Under the pieces are notes generated by a model, which saw only the letters and a program-made list of their open reading frames with translations, made no database searches and was not told the DNA's origin. DNA of 64,000 nt from Cupriavidus basilensis (GTDB taxonomy: Bacteria; Pseudomonadota; Gammaproteobacteria; Burkholderiales; Burkholderiaceae), in the NCBI RefSeq assembly GCF_008801925.2, contig NZ_CP062803.1:4092001-4156000 (forward strand), given 5' to 3'. Both the position numbers and the translations under genes were made by a program. This document shows positions 8,996 to 18,856 of this stretch, piece after piece (position 1 is the stretch's first letter; every line of letters begins with the position of its first letter).

Positions 8996-10327
8996 ATGCA
9001 GCTGCTAGGCTTTTCCGCCAGCCAGGTCCATCCGCTCGCCTCGCTCGACGCGGCGCGCGACTTCCTCGCCGGCAATGCAGCGGCCCGTTTCGTCTGGGTC
9101 GACACGCCGATCGAGGAAATCAGCGCCGCGCCGACAGCCTGGCGCGACAGCGTCCAGGCGCTGACGGGGGCCCCGGTGCTGGACCTGCATCTCATCGATG
9201 CCACCAACCCGTCGCATCCGTCGTATTTCGATACGACGCATGTCTACGACATGGTGATCTTCCGCAAGCTCACCTTCGAGACCAGCCGGCTGATCGCCGA
9301 GGCCGGCGCAGAGGGGGCCGCGGCATCCGGAACGAGCGCGACCGCAACGGCGGCAACCTCGGCCACCGCCGCGATGGACATGGCGACGATGCCGGGCCAG
9401 CCCGCAGCTTCGGCCACGGCCTGCGCGACAGCCGGCCCGCAGCCCGCGGCAAAACCCGGTACCCCAACCAAGCCGCGCCGCTACCCGCCGGGCTTCCTGC
9501 CCGCGCTGGCCAAGATCGATACCCAGCCGGTCACGTTCTTTGTCTTTGACAACGTCCTGCTGACGGTACGGCCCGCGCAATCGCGCACGCTGGACCAGGT
9601 GCGCCAGCGCCTGCTTGAGCTGTGCCAGGCGCCGCGGCCGCAAGCGGCGTCAAAGACACGAGCCAACGGCCACGCCGCGCTGGTGCATGGCATCCGCCCG
9701 CCAACGCGCCCGGAAGACCTGATGCTGCGGCTGCTCAACGCCATGGTCGACCGCTATCTGGACCTGCGTGCGCCGCTGACGCGCCAGCTCGACCGGTGGC
9801 AGCGCGCGCTGCTTAACGCGCGGCGCAGCTTTTCCAGCTGGGAGGGCTTGCTCGACGCCCGCATCGAGCTGCGGCGGCTGGAGCACCTGTGCGAGGAGCA
9901 GCACGACGCGCTACAAGAGTTCCGCGACAGCCTGCTCGACAACAGCTATAGCATCGCGAGTGAAGGACCCGCCGCAGGCACGGCGGGCCGCGACGATGCG
10001 CTGCTGGTGCGAATCAACGACGTGATGGAACACATCTCGCGCGTGCTCGCGCATGCGCGCCGGCTGGAGGACTCGATCGAGTCCGCGGTGCAGATTCACT
10101 TCTCTTCGGTGGCGCACCGCACCAATCGCACCATGCGCACGCTGACACTGATCACCGCGCTGTTCATGCCGCTCACGCTGATCACCGGCATCTTCGGCAT
10201 GAACTTCGACCGCATGCCATGGCTGCGCGAGCCCCAGGGCTTCTGGTGGTCGCTGGGGCTGATGGGAGCGGTAGTTGTGGTGCTGGCCGCGGTATGGGCA
10301 CTGGGGCGCCGGCTGGAGCAAAGCTAG
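8996..10327 (+). CDS. CorA-family divalent metal ion transporter
   Basis: This 443-residue protein has the CorA plan: a large cytoplasmic N-terminal domain, a long helical stalk (about residues 240-370), and two C-terminal membrane segments. The signature GMN lies at the end of the first one (ITGIFGMNFDRMPW, near residue 402), as in magnesium/cobalt channels. It is about 100 residues longer than typical CorA because residues of roughly 100-160 form an Ala/Thr/Pro-rich low-complexity insert in the N-terminal domain, ending in KPGTPTKPRRYPPG. It starts ten bases after hemB. Ion preference cannot be read from the sequence. Confidence 0.88.
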   Translation: MQLLGFSASQVHPLASLDAARDFLAGNAAARFVWVDTPIEEISAAPTAWRDSVQALTGAPVLDLHLIDATNPSHPSYFDTTHVYDMVIFRKLTFETSRLIAEAGAEGAAASGTSATATAATSATAAMDMATMPGQPAASATACATAGPQPAAKPGTPTKPRRYPPGFLPALAKIDTQPVTFFVFDNVLLTVRPAQSRTLDQVRQRLLELCQAPRPQAASKTRANGHAALVHGIRPPTRPEDLMLRLLNAMVDRYLDLRAPLTRQLDRWQRALLNARRSFSSWEGLLDARIELRRLEHLCEEQHDALQEFRDSLLDNSYSIASEGPAAGTAGRDDALLVRINDVMEHISRVLAHARRLEDSIESAVQIHFSSVAHRTNRTMRTLTLITALFMPLTLITGIFGMNFDRMPWLREPQGFWWSLGLMGAVVVVLAAVWALGRRLEQS

Positions 10328-10379
10328 CCGACGCCAGCCGAAGCCGGTGCTTCGGAGCATTGGGTATTTCAGCTACGGC

Positions 10380-12323
10380 TCAGGTATTGGCCTTGGTATC
10401 GAGTGCGCGCGACAGCGTGTCGAGAAACCGCGTGGCCGGCTGATAGCCGATTGCGCGGACCGGCCGCTCGCGCCCGTCGGCACCATACAGGATGATGCCC
10501 GGGGGGCCGAACAGGCCGAAGCGCTTGAGCAGCGCGCGGTCATCGGGGTTGTTCCGCGTGACATCCGCCTGCAGCATCACGACCTCGGACAGCCGCGCCC
10601 GTACGCGCTCATCGGTAAAGGTGAAGCGCTCCATCTCCTTGCAGCTCACGCACCAGTCCGCATAGAAATCGAGCAGCACCGGCTTGCCGGCGGCGGCGGC
10701 CTGCGCCACGCGCGCGTCGAGTTCCGCAACCGAGCGGACCCGCTCGAACCGTACCTCGGACACGCCGCCGGTCGCCGCTTCCGGCGCCGAGCGTGCGGCG
10801 CTCAGGTGCGCCAGCGGCTGCAGGGGGTCCCGGCCGCCGGATGCCAGCCCGACCAGGAGGATGGCGCCTGCCAGCGCCGCCAGCAGGCCCAGGCCCTTGC
10901 CCACCCTGGCCAGGCCATGCGCATCGGGGCCGAGCGAATCGAAGGCGCTCAGGAATACCGCACCAACCAGCAGCAGCGCAGCCCAGCCCGCCATCAGCGC
11001 CCACGCGGGCAGCACCGGGCTCACCATCCAGAGCGCCACACCTAGCAGCAGGAAGCCAAAGAAGCGCTTGGTCGTCTCCATCCAGCGCCCGGCGCGCGGC
11101 AGCAGGTTGCCCGCCCCCACGCCCACCAGCACCAGCGGCACGCCCATGCCGAGCGCCATGGCAAACAACGCACCGCCGCCGACCACGGCATCACCAGTGC
11201 GCGCGATATACGCCAGCGCACCGGCCAGTGGCGCCGTCACGCACGGCCCGACGATCAGCGCGGAGATCGCGCCCATGGCTGCGGCACCGGCGAGCTGCCC
11301 GCCCTGGCGGCGGTTGGACGAAGCCGTCAGCCGGGTCTGCCAGTGCTGCGGCAGCTGCAGCTCATAGAGACCGAACATGGACAGCGACAGCGCCACCATC
11401 AGCAACGCAAAGGCAGCCAGCACCCACGGCGCCTGCAGCGCTGCGGAGAGGCCCTCACCGAGCAGGCCCGCCGCCACGCCGATCCCCGTGTAGACCACTG
11501 CCATGCCAAGCACATAGGACAGCGATACCAGCAAGGCGCGCTTGCGCGTAACGTGCTCGCCCACCACGATCGACGACAGGATGGGCACCATCGGCAACAC
11601 GCACGGCGTGAAGGTCAGCAGCAAGCCCAGACCGAAGAACAGCGCGGCGATCACGCCAAGGTTGCGGCTGGCCAGGGCACCGGCGATGCGGTCGTTCTCG
11701 TCGGCCGTGGGAGCCTGCAGGGCGGGGGAGGGGCCGGCCGCGTCGCCGCTTGCGGCGGGCGGGTTGTTGCCGATGCTGCTGGAATCCGCCGGTGCCCGCT
11801 TGCCGAACAATCCGTCAAGCACACCACCGCCGACCTTGAATACACTTTCCTGCGGCGGATAGCACAGGCCTTTGTCGGCACAGCCCTGGGAAGTCACCAC
11901 CAGCGACCATTTGCCGTCGGCCGGGGCAGACTCCACCGGCACGCGGATGGTCAGCCCGCCGTGATAGGTTTCCATCTCCTTGCCGAACGTCTCGTCGAAC
12001 TTGACCTTGCCGGGCGGGAACACCGGCGCACCCAGCTTGACGGATGCAGGCTGCGCCGCAAAGGCAAAGCGATCGCGGTAGAGGTAATAGCCATCCGCCA
12101 CGTCGAAGCGAACCTCGATCGTCTTCGCATCGACCTGATGGGCAGCAAACCGGAAGGCCTGTTCCGGCGGCAGGAAGTCGTCATCGGCGGCATGCGCCAC
12201 GCCGGCGAGGCACAGCCACAGCGAGGCCAGCAGCATGATCAGCAGCCGCGCTGCGGCACTATGCCGCATGGCTTGCCCAGCCCCCCAACCACCCGAGGCG
12301 TTCGCGCTCACACCGAAACTCAT
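10380..12323 (-). CDS. dsbD: Thiol:disulfide interchange protein DsbD
   Basis: This inner-membrane reductase moves electrons from cytoplasmic thioredoxin to periplasmic proteins such as DsbC and apocytochromes. It has a signal peptide ending in AHA, an N-terminal DsbD-alpha domain (FRFAAHQVDAKTIEVRF, and CADKGLCYPP with its redox cysteine pair), a central eight-helix part with paired cysteines in PCVLPMVPIL and GPCVTAPLAG, and a C-terminal thioredoxin domain with CVSC (FYADWCVSCKE). I prefer the ATG at 12323, which has AAAGG six bases upstream; 12269 would give a shorter, classical signal peptide and 12362 a longer one. The gap to upstream cutA is 124 bases. Confidence 0.93.
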   Translation of the reverse strand: MSFGVSANASGGWGAGQAMRHSAAARLLIMLLASLWLCLAGVAHAADDDFLPPEQAFRFAAHQVDAKTIEVRFDVADGYYLYRDRFAFAAQPASVKLGAPVFPPGKVKFDETFGKEMETYHGGLTIRVPVESAPADGKWSLVVTSQGCADKGLCYPPQESVFKVGGGVLDGLFGKRAPADSSSIGNNPPAASGDAAGPSPALQAPTADENDRIAGALASRNLGVIAALFFGLGLLLTFTPCVLPMVPILSSIVVGEHVTRKRALLVSLSYVLGMAVVYTGIGVAAGLLGEGLSAALQAPWVLAAFALLMVALSLSMFGLYELQLPQHWQTRLTASSNRRQGGQLAGAAAMGAISALIVGPCVTAPLAGALAYIARTGDAVVGGGALFAMALGMGVPLVLVGVGAGNLLPRAGRWMETTKRFFGFLLLGVALWMVSPVLPAWALMAGWAALLLVGAVFLSAFDSLGPDAHGLARVGKGLGLLAALAGAILLVGLASGGRDPLQPLAHLSAARSAPEAATGGVSEVRFERVRSVAELDARVAQAAAAGKPVLLDFYADWCVSCKEMERFTFTDERVRARLSEVVMLQADVTRNNPDDRALLKRFGLFGPPGIILYGADGRERPVRAIGYQPATRFLDTLSRALDTKANT

Positions 12324-12447
12324 ACCCTGCCTTTGAAATGTCATTCGTTGTATCCGCATCACGCTCGCATCATCGTGCTGTCCCCGGCCGCGGTGCCTAT
12401 TGCCAGCATCACAGCATCAGTGTGAGTCGGCGCGGCAACCACTATCC

Positions 12448-12792
12448 TTACGCACTGTCGCCTTCGTCCGTGGTCGTTCGGGTTTCGTGCGCTACCCAGG
12501 CCAGATACGGCGCGAATCCCGCGACCAGCGGCATTGCCACGATCTCAGGCACCTCGTAGGGGTGCGCCAGCCGAATCGCTGCCTCCAGCGCGGCGTAACG
12601 CTCCTGGGTGGTTTTGATCATCAGCCGCCACTCGCGTGCGCTTTCGATCTCACCTTGCCACCAGTACTCGGACTCGCACGGCGCCAGCCGGTTCACGCAT
12701 GCCGCCAGCCTAGACTCCAGCACGGCCCTTGCAACACGCCCCGCGGACTCGGCGTCCGGCAGCGATGTCATCACCAAGATTGCTTCGCTCAT
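12448..12792 (-). CDS. cutA: Divalent-cation tolerance protein CutA
   Basis: This 114-residue protein belongs to the trimeric CutA family, linked to copper tolerance although its biochemical role is unsettled. The signature runs from CVNRLAPCESEYWWQGEIE (near residue 32) through the acidic segment to AHPYEVPEIVAMP, all expected. I chose the ATG at 12792 because GGAGG sits eight bases upstream and the product begins with the typical beta strand (AILVMTSLPD). A longer frame to 12879 has no homology. The gene is downstream of the ribosomal block but separated from it by a terminator, and precedes dsbD on the same strand. Confidence 0.95.
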   Translation of the reverse strand: MSEAILVMTSLPDAESAGRVARAVLESRLAACVNRLAPCESEYWWQGEIESAREWRLMIKTTQERYAALEAAIRLAHPYEVPEIVAMPLVAGFAPYLAWVAHETRTTTDEGDSA

Positions 12793-12860
12793 CAGATCGT
12801 CCTCCCAGGCCACAGGCCACAGGCTGCCCCGCGGCCAGACTCCGGCGCACCGGCCCCGGA

Positions 12861-12892
12861 AAACAAAAGAGCCAGGCATATAGCCTGGCTCG
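12861..12892 (-). terminator. Terminator of the ribosomal protein block
   Basis: On the minus strand GAGCCAGGC and GCCTGGCTC form a perfect nine-pair stem with a five-base loop, followed by TTTTGTTTT. It lies about 70 bases after the rplQ stop and should end the alpha operon transcript. Confidence 0.92.
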
Positions 12893-12959
12893 ATTGTAAG
12901 CGGTGTCCGCGCGGCTCGCCGCGACCAACGGTCGCAAGCGGGCCGGGACGGAATCTTCC

Positions 12960-13355
12960 TTATTCGCCTGCTTCTTCAGCCGGCGCTTCGGTGATTTCCG
13001 GGCGGTCAACCAGCTCGACCAGTGCCATCGGCGCATTGTCGCCCTGGCGGAAACCGAACTTCAGGATGCGGGTGTAGCCACCCGGACGCGCGTTGTAACG
13101 CGGGCCGAGTTCGTTGAACAGCTTGGTGACCATGTCGCGGTCGCGCAGACGGGCGAAAGCCAGGCGGCGGTTGGCAACGGTGTCCTTCTTGGCCAGCGTG
13201 ATCAGGGGCTCGACAACCTTGCGCAGTTCCTTGGCCTTGGGCAGGGTGGTCTTGATCAGCTCATGCTGGAACAGCGAGTTGGACATGTTGCGCAACATCG
13301 CGAGGCGGTGCGACGAGGTGCGGTTCAGTTTCCGCAAACCATGACGGTGACGCAT
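12960..13355 (-). CDS. rplQ: 50S ribosomal protein L17
   Basis: This 131-residue protein is a large-subunit component near the peptide exit tunnel. The start [17 protein letters not shown] and the motif [21 protein letters not shown] are standard for L17. The tail (APAEEAGE) is slightly acidic. It is the last gene of the alpha operon, 161 bases after rpoA, and is followed by a strong terminator. Confidence 0.98.
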   Translation of the reverse strand: MRHRHGLRKLNRTSSHRLAMLRNMSNSLFQHELIKTTLPKAKELRKVVEPLITLAKKDTVANRRLAFARLRDRDMVTKLFNELGPRYNARPGGYTRILKFGFRQGDNAPMALVELVDRPEITEAPAEEAGE

Positions 13356-13516
13356 GATGATTCCTTTATTGCAATGTTTGACCAGCTCTTCTATCGCTTG
13401 GCCGGAGCAATCTCCGGTTCGGCGCGGGCCGGTAGTCTATTAAGGCAGCCGGCACATGCCGGTCGCCGCGATGACCTGGCGCGGCGGCTGGACAAGCCCG
13501 CCACCGCGCCTGGCTA

Positions 13517-14497
13517 TTACTTCTCCAGCCCTGCGGGCGGCCAGTTCTCGAGCTTCATGCCGAGGGTCAGGCCGCGCGAAGCCAGCACTTCCTTGATTTC
13601 GTTGAGCGACTTGCGACCCAGGTTCGGGGTCTTGAGCAGCTCGTTCTCGGTGCGCTGGATCAGGTCGCCGATGTAGTAGATGTTTTCGGCCTTCAGGCAG
13701 TTGGCCGAACGCACGGTCAGCTCCAGGTCGTCGACCGGGCGCAGCAGGATCGGATCGATCTGCGGCGTGCGGCTCGAAGCGGCTTCCGCCGACGACTCGG
13801 TGCCTTCCAGCGCGGCGAACACCGACAACTGGTCGACCAGGATGCGCGCCGATTGACGAATCGCTTCTTCGGGCGAAATCACGCCGTCGGTTTCGATGTT
13901 CATCACCAGCTTGTCGAGGTCGGTACGCTGTTCCACACGAGCCGATTCGACTGCGTACGAAACGCGGCGCACCGGCGAGAACGACGCGTCCAGCACGATG
14001 CGGCCAATGACCTTGCCCGCTTCGTCGCCGAACTTGCGCACGTTGCCCGGCACATAACCACGGCCTTGCTCGACCTTGATCTGCATATCGAGCTTGCCGC
14101 CGGCCGACAGGTGAGCGATCACGTGGCCGGGGTTGATGATCTCGACATCGTGGGGCAGCTCGATATCGGCAGCCGTCACAACGCCTTCGCCTTCCTTGCG
14201 CAGCGAGACCGTGACTTCGTCGCGGTTGTGCAGCTTGAAGACCACACCCTTCAGATTCAGCAGCAGGTTGACTACGTCTTCCTGCACGCCATCGATGGTG
14301 GAGTACTCATGGACCACCCCAGCGATCGTGACTTCGGTCGGCGCATAACCGACCATCGACGACAGCAGCACGCGACGCAGGGCGTTACCGAGCGTATGGC
14401 CATAGCCACGCTCGAACGGCTCCATCACGACCTTCGCGTGATGGTCGCCGAGCGGCTCCACGGCAATAATTTTAGGCTTGAGTAGTGCTGTTTGCAT
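13517..14497 (-). CDS. rpoA: DNA-directed RNA polymerase subunit alpha
   Basis: This 326-residue subunit dimerises to start assembly of core polymerase and contacts promoter UP elements and activators. The N-terminal assembly domain (about residues 1-235) contains [18 protein letters not shown]. The C-terminal domain (about 250-326) contains [20 protein letters not shown] and the helix-hairpin-helix [14 protein letters not shown]. The length matches other betaproteobacteria. It lies between rpsD and rplQ as in the usual alpha operon; the 182-base gap upstream contains a perfect hairpin. Confidence 0.98.
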   Translation of the reverse strand: MQTALLKPKIIAVEPLGDHHAKVVMEPFERGYGHTLGNALRRVLLSSMVGYAPTEVTIAGVVHEYSTIDGVQEDVVNLLLNLKGVVFKLHNRDEVTVSLRKEGEGVVTAADIELPHDVEIINPGHVIAHLSAGGKLDMQIKVEQGRGYVPGNVRKFGDEAGKVIGRIVLDASFSPVRRVSYAVESARVEQRTDLDKLVMNIETDGVISPEEAIRQSARILVDQLSVFAALEGTESSAEAASSRTPQIDPILLRPVDDLELTVRSANCLKAENIYYIGDLIQRTENELLKTPNLGRKSLNEIKEVLASRGLTLGMKLENWPPAGLEK

Positions 14498-14584
14498 TAG
14501 GTTGTCCTTTTCAATACCCTCGGCTCGTTACACCGATAAGGCTGACGTTTGGAACCTGAAAATCCCATCGCACGATGGGCAATA

Positions 14585-14612
14585 AGCCCGACGCGCGGCA
14601 GCGCGTCGGGCT
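14585..14612 (-). promoter_or_regulatory. Perfect 12-pair hairpin between rpsD and rpoA
   Basis: AGCCCGACGCGC and GCGCGTCGGGCT flank a four-base loop. No T-run follows on either strand, so this is not a standard terminator. On the alpha operon transcript it could be a processing site, stability element or regulatory target that tunes rpoA against ribosomal genes. Confidence 0.5.
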
Positions 14613-14679
14613 GAATGTGAAGCTTGGCGGGAAACGCAAGCCTCTGGCCGTTCGATGGTGTCGGTCAGAATTCGAGTGA

Positions 14680-15303
14680 TTAACGCGAATACAACTCGAC
14701 GATCAGGCTTTCGTTGATGTCACCCGAGATATCGGCGCGATCCGGCACTTGCTTGAAGGTGCCTTCGAACTTCTTCGCGTCCACGGCAACCCATGCCGGG
14801 AAACCCGATTGCTCAGCCAGCGACAGCGCTTCGGCGATACGGACTTGCTTCTTCGACTGCTCGCGGATGGTGATGACGTCACCGGCCTTGACTTGCGCCG
14901 ACGGCACGTTCAGGGCTTGACCGTTCAGCAGGATCGCCTTGTGCGACACCAGCTGGCGCGCTTCAGCGCGGGTCGAGCCAAAGCCCATGCGGTACACGAC
15001 GTTGTCCAGGCGCGATTCCAGCAGTTGCAGCAGCTTCTCGCCGGTGTTGCCCTTGCGGCGGTCGGCTTCAGCGAAGTAGCGGCGGAACTGACGCTCGAGC
15101 ACGCCATAGATACGCTTGACCTTCTGCTTTTCGCGCAGTTGGTTGCCGTAGTCGGAGGTGCGTGCACCCGAGGTGCGGCCGTGCTGGCCCGGCTTGCTGT
15201 CCAGCTTGCACTTGTCTGCAAGCGAGCGGCGTGCGCTCTTCAGGAACAGGTCGGTACCTTCACGACGAGAGAGTTTGGCCTTCGGGCCGATATAACGTGC
15301 CAC
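14680..15303 (-). CDS. rpsD: 30S ribosomal protein S4
   Basis: This 207-residue protein is a primary 16S rRNA binder that starts small-subunit assembly. It begins [20 protein letters not shown] and has the S4 RNA-binding domain near residues 95-160 ([30 protein letters not shown]). No zinc cysteine cluster is present. In E. coli S4 represses the alpha operon by binding its leader; a 307-base gap lies upstream here, which could hold a comparable target, but I see no pseudoknot by eye. Confidence 0.98.
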   Translation of the reverse strand: MARYIGPKAKLSRREGTDLFLKSARRSLADKCKLDSKPGQHGRTSGARTSDYGNQLREKQKVKRIYGVLERQFRRYFAEADRRKGNTGEKLLQLLESRLDNVVYRMGFGSTRAEARQLVSHKAILLNGQALNVPSAQVKAGDVITIREQSKKQVRIAEALSLAEQSGFPAWVAVDAKKFEGTFKQVPDRADISGDINESLIVELYSR

Positions 15304-15610
15304 TTTATCTTCCTTCCTGATCGATCGCGGCGCCTTGTTTGACGCGCCGCGAGTCCGCCTTCTCCGCCCGTACGAGGGGCGCGTGAGTGGCAGACGGTGG
15401 GCTTATCCAGCGCATTCCCCGAAGGGCACGCGCAAAAGCATATGACTGACTGCTCGCATCAGGCGACGGACCATCAGGCCAATCACCAGACACAAAAACG
15501 CAAAACGAAAACCTGCCGCAAAGCATATGCAGCAGGTCAACGTGCGATGTTACCACACCGGGTAGAGGGCGAGGAAGACCTCACCCACGGCCCGGGTATC
15601 ACACCGGCGC
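15304..15610 (-). other. 307-base gap between rpsK and rpsD
   Basis: The gap is unusually large for this block. It contains a terminator-like hairpin at 15502-15536 near its rpsK end and GC-rich self-complementary runs near the rpsD start. I see no convincing small gene. It may hold an rpsD promoter or an S4 regulatory leader, but no clear -35/-10 pair was found. Confidence 0.45.
15502..15536 (-). terminator. Terminator-like hairpin between rpsK and rpsD
   Basis: On the minus strand CCTGCTGC pairs with GCGGCAGG (one mismatch) over a nine-base loop and is followed by TTTTCGTTTT. It lies 75 bases after the rpsK stop and may attenuate transcription before rpsD-rpoA-rplQ. Confidence 0.55.
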
Positions 15611-16012
15611 TTAGATCCGACGACGCTTGGGCGGACGGCAGCCGTTGTGCGGCACTGGCGTCACGTCTTCGATAATCGAGATCTTGATGCCGAGCGCGTT
15701 CAACGCGCGCACAGCCGATTCACGGCCAGGGCCGGGGCCCTTGATGCGCACGTCCAGGTTCTTGATACCCTGGTCTTGCGCCACGCGGCCGGCGTTCTCT
15801 GCAGCGACCTGAGCTGCGAAGGGCGTCGACTTACGCGAACCCTTGAAGCCCTGGCCACCCGAGGTTGCCCATGCCAGGGCATTGCCCTGACGGTCGGTGA
15901 TCGTGATGATGGTGTTGTTGAACGAAGCGTGGACGTGCGCAATGCCGTCGGCAACGTTCTTCTTGACCTTCTTACGCGCGCGCTGGGCGGCGTTATTCGG
16001 ACCTTTTGCCAT
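15611..16012 (-). CDS. rpsK: 30S ribosomal protein S11
   Basis: This 133-residue small-subunit protein lines the platform near the Shine-Dalgarno helix. The body from [19 protein letters not shown] to the basic end [11 protein letters not shown] is typical, and the length is normal. It follows rpsM by 24 bases and precedes a long gap before rpsD. Confidence 0.98.
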   Translation of the reverse strand: MAKGPNNAAQRARKKVKKNVADGIAHVHASFNNTIITITDRQGNALAWATSGGQGFKGSRKSTPFAAQVAAENAGRVAQDQGIKNLDVRIKGPGPGRESAVRALNALGIKISIIEDVTPVPHNGCRPPKRRRI

Positions 16013-16036
16013 TAGTTTCTTCCTCTGCCTTCGGCT

Positions 16037-16402
16037 TTACTTCTTCAGAGCCACGCCGGCCTTACGCGGACCCTTGCGGGTACGGGCGTTGGTGCGGGTG
16101 CGCTGACCGCGCATCGGGAGACCCCTGCGGTGACGGACGCCACGATAGCAACCAAGGTCCATGAGACGCTTGATGTTCATCGTGGTTTCACGACGCAGGT
16201 CACCCTCAACCGTGGCCTTGGCTACTTCGTCACGAAGCTTTTCCAGGTCGCCGTCGGTCAGGTCCTTGACCTTCTTGTCAAAGGGAACGCCGGTGGCCAC
16301 GCAAATCTTGCGGGCGCGCGAGCGGCCGATACCGTAAATAGCCGTCAGGCCAATCTCGGTATGCTTATGGTTCGGGATGTTAACCCCTGCGATACGTGCC
16401 AT
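16037..16402 (-). CDS. rpsM: 30S ribosomal protein S13
   Basis: This 121-residue protein sits in the small-subunit head and contacts the P-site tRNA and L5. The start [19 protein letters not shown], the helix-turn-helix segment [13 protein letters not shown] and the basic tail ([16 protein letters not shown]) are diagnostic. It follows rpmJ by 19 bases, as usual at the spc/alpha junction. Confidence 0.98.
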   Translation of the reverse strand: MARIAGVNIPNHKHTEIGLTAIYGIGRSRARKICVATGVPFDKKVKDLTDGDLEKLRDEVAKATVEGDLRRETTMNIKRLMDLGCYRGVRHRRGLPMRGQRTRTNARTRKGPRKAGVALKK

Positions 16403-16421
16403 TCGTCAATCCTCTTTCCGA

Positions 16422-16538
16422 TTAGCCTTGGCGTTGCTTGTGGCGGGGATCCGACGAGCAGATCACGCGCACGACACCGTTGCGCTTGATAACTTTGCAG
16501 TTGCGGCAAATGCGCTTAACAGAAGCCAGCACTTTCAT
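16422..16538 (-). CDS. rpmJ: 50S ribosomal protein L36
   Basis: This 38-residue protein starts [19 protein letters not shown] and ends DPRHKQRQG. It keeps the zinc ligand pattern CxxC, C and H ([13 protein letters not shown]), so it is the zinc-binding C+ form. It is 31 bases after infA and 19 bases before rpsM, the normal position. The frame was read directly from the sequence because it is very short. Confidence 0.96.
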   Translation of the reverse strand: MKVLASVKRICRNCKVIKRNGVVRVICSSDPRHKQRQG

Positions 16539-16569
16539 GATTTTCCTCTTCCTTCAATTCCTGTTCGCT

Positions 16570-16788
16570 TCACTTCGTCCGAAAGACGATGCGCGCGCGT
16601 GACAGATCATATGGGGTCAGTTCAACCGTCACCCGATCACCCGGAAGAATCCGGATGTAGTTCATTCGCATCTTGCCGGAGATGTGGCCCAGCACTACAT
16701 GGCCGTTTTCCAGTTTGACGCGGAACGTCGCGTTGGGAAGGTTTTCCAGGACCTCCCCCTGCATCTGGATGACGTCGTCTTTTGCCAT
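16570..16788 (-). CDS. infA: Translation initiation factor IF-1
   Basis: This 72-residue single OB-fold protein binds the ribosomal A site during initiation. [19 protein letters not shown] and [18 protein letters not shown] are typical, and the length equals that of E. coli IF-1. It lies between secY and rpmJ, the usual betaproteobacterial position in the spc operon. Confidence 0.98.
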   Translation of the reverse strand: MAKDDVIQMQGEVLENLPNATFRVKLENGHVVLGHISGKMRMNYIRILPGDRVTVELTPYDLSRARIVFRTK

Positions 16789-16811
16789 ACCTAGCCTGTA
16801 CCGACCCGGCT

Positions 16812-18155
16812 TCAGCGCAAGGTCAGATTACCCTTGAAATTCGCTTTCTTCAGCAGGGACTCATATTGCTGCGACATGACATAGGACTGGACCTGGGCCA
16901 TGAAGTCCATCGTGACGACCACGATGATCAGCAACGAGGTTCCGCCAAAATAGAACGGAACGTTCCAGCGCAGTACCAGGAATTCCGGCAACAGGCAGAC
17001 CAGTGTGATGTAGATCGCACCAGCCAGCGTCAGACGGACAAGAATCTTGTCGATGTAGCGCGTCGTCTGCTCGCCCGGACGAATGCCCGGAATGAAGGCA
17101 CCGCTTTTCTTCAGGTTGTCCGCGACTTCCCGGCTGTTGTACACAAGAGCCGTATAGAAGAAGCAGAAAAATATAATTGCAGCAGCGTACAGCAGGATGT
17201 AGACCGGCTGTCCCGGCGAAAGCGTCGCAGCCAGGTCCTTGATGAACCGGCCGGCAGCGCTCGTCGAGTCAGACGTGAACCAGCCCGCGATGGTCGCCGG
17301 GAACAAGATGATCGACGATGCGAAGATCGGCGGAATCACCCCTGCCATGTTCAGCTTCAGCGGCAGGTGCGACGATTGACCGCCATACACCTTGTTGCCG
17401 ACCTGACGCTTGGCATAGTTCACCAGGATCTTGCGCTGGCCACGCTCGACAAACACCACGGCGAAGGTAACACCGGCGATGATTGCCACGATCAGGATCG
17501 AAGCAATGATGCTCATGGAACCAGTGCGAACCAGTTCGAAGAGCCCGCCGATCGCGTTGGGCAAGCCCGCTGCGATACCGCCGAAGATGATGATCGAGAT
17601 ACCGTTGCCCAGACCCCGCTCGGTGATCTGCTCACCCAGCCACATCAGGAACATCGTACCGGTCACCAGCGTGATCACTGCCGTAGCCCGGAACAACAGG
17701 CCCGGATCGATCACCAGACCAGGCTGAGATTCCAGCGCGACTGCAATCGACAGCGCCTGGAAGGTGGCCAGAACCACCGTGCCGTAGCGCGTGTACTGCG
17801 TGATCTTGCGTTGACCCGCCTGCCCTTCCTTCTTCAACGACTCCAGCTGCGGCAGCACGATCGTCAGCAATTGCATGATGATCGACGCCGAGATGTACGG
17901 CATGATGCCGAGCGCGAAGACGGTAAAGCGCGACAGCGCACCGCCCGAGAACAGGTTGAACATCCCGAGGATGCCACCTGACTGACTCTGGAAAAGCTTC
18001 GCAAGCTGTTCCGGATCGATTCCCGGCACCGGAATATGCGCTCCGATGCGGTACACGATCAGGGCCAGCACCAGGAACATCAGCCGGCGCTTCAGGTCGC
18101 CGTACTTCGCCGTGTTCTTGGCTTGCGTGCTTGCATTGGGTTTCGCCGTGGCCAA
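16812..18155 (-). CDS. secY: Protein translocase subunit SecY
   Basis: This 447-residue protein forms the central channel of the Sec translocon, with about ten membrane segments. [15 protein letters not shown] (plug region), [16 protein letters not shown] and the cytoplasmic loop region [12 protein letters not shown] are typical. The start codon appears to be TTG at 18155: GGAG lies six bases upstream, and no ATG occurs before the first membrane helix. Its partner SecE is encoded near 52.8 kb in this window. It follows rplO by 48 bases. Confidence 0.97.
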   Translation of the reverse strand: MATAKPNASTQAKNTAKYGDLKRRLMFLVLALIVYRIGAHIPVPGIDPEQLAKLFQSQSGGILGMFNLFSGGALSRFTVFALGIMPYISASIIMQLLTIVLPQLESLKKEGQAGQRKITQYTRYGTVVLATFQALSIAVALESQPGLVIDPGLLFRATAVITLVTGTMFLMWLGEQITERGLGNGISIIIFGGIAAGLPNAIGGLFELVRTGSMSIIASILIVAIIAGVTFAVVFVERGQRKILVNYAKRQVGNKVYGGQSSHLPLKLNMAGVIPPIFASSIILFPATIAGWFTSDSTSAAGRFIKDLAATLSPGQPVYILLYAAAIIFFCFFYTALVYNSREVADNLKKSGAFIPGIRPGEQTTRYIDKILVRLTLAGAIYITLVCLLPEFLVLRWNVPFYFGGTSLLIIVVVTMDFMAQVQSYVMSQQYESLLKKANFKGNLTLR

Positions 18156-18203
18156 ACGATGCTCCGACTGTGACTCGCCTATGCTGCGAAATCTGCTGCT
18201 AAA

Positions 18204-18638
18204 TTACGCCGCGATCTGACCGCCGGCGGCTTCGATCGCAGCCTTGGCACCAGCGGTGGCGCCCAGACCCTTGATCGTAACCTTGCGGGTCAGCTCACCA
18301 GCCTTGATGACCTTGGCGCTCTTTGCCAGCTCAGCCACCAGGCCAGCTTGCTTCAGAACCAGCAGGTCCACCTCGGTGGCTTCCAGGCGCTCGATATCAC
18401 GCAGGGTCACTTCAGCGTTGAAGGCCTTCGTCAGCGACGTGAAGCCACGCTTCGGCAGGCGACGATACAGCGGCATTTGACCGCCTTCGAAGCCGACCTT
18501 GTGGAAGCCGCCCGAACGCGACTTCTGACCCTTGTGACCACGGCCGGCAGTCTTGCCCAGGCCGGAGCCGATACCGCGGCCGACGCGACGCTTGGCGTGC
18601 TTCGAACCGTCAGCCGGTTTCAGGTTGTTGAGTTGCAT
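18204..18638 (-). CDS. rplO: 50S ribosomal protein L15
   Basis: This 144-residue large-subunit protein has the Gly/Arg-rich N-terminal extension ([22 protein letters not shown]) that threads into 23S rRNA, and the globular C-terminal part with LPKRGFTS. It follows rpmD by 22 bases and precedes secY. Confidence 0.98.
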   Translation of the reverse strand: MQLNNLKPADGSKHAKRRVGRGIGSGLGKTAGRGHKGQKSRSGGFHKVGFEGGQMPLYRRLPKRGFTSLTKAFNAEVTLRDIERLEATEVDLLVLKQAGLVAELAKSAKVIKAGELTRKVTIKGLGATAGAKAAIEAAGGQIAA

Positions 18639-18660
18639 CTTGCTCTCCGTGTCCCGGGAC

Positions 18661-18843
18661 TCAGGCCAGAACCTTGACCAGGTACGAGACCTTGTTGATC
18701 ATGCCGCGCACGGCGGGCGTGTCCTGCAGCTCCGACACCGAGTTGATACGGCGCAGGCCCAGGCCACGGACGGTGGCGCGATGATCCTCGCGCGTGCCGA
18801 TCAGGCTGCGCACGAGTTGCACTTTAACGGTTTGTTGCGACAT
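18661..18843 (-). CDS. rpmD: 50S ribosomal protein L30
   Basis: This 60-residue protein begins [16 protein letters not shown] and contains the L30 motif [22 protein letters not shown] chose the ATG at 18843; a longer frame to 18888 runs into rpsE and has no family support. It lies 13 bases after rpsE. Confidence 0.97.
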   Translation of the reverse strand: MSQQTVKVQLVRSLIGTREDHRATVRGLGLRRINSVSELQDTPAVRGMINKVSYLVKVLA

Positions 18844-18856
18844 TTCGTCCGACTCC

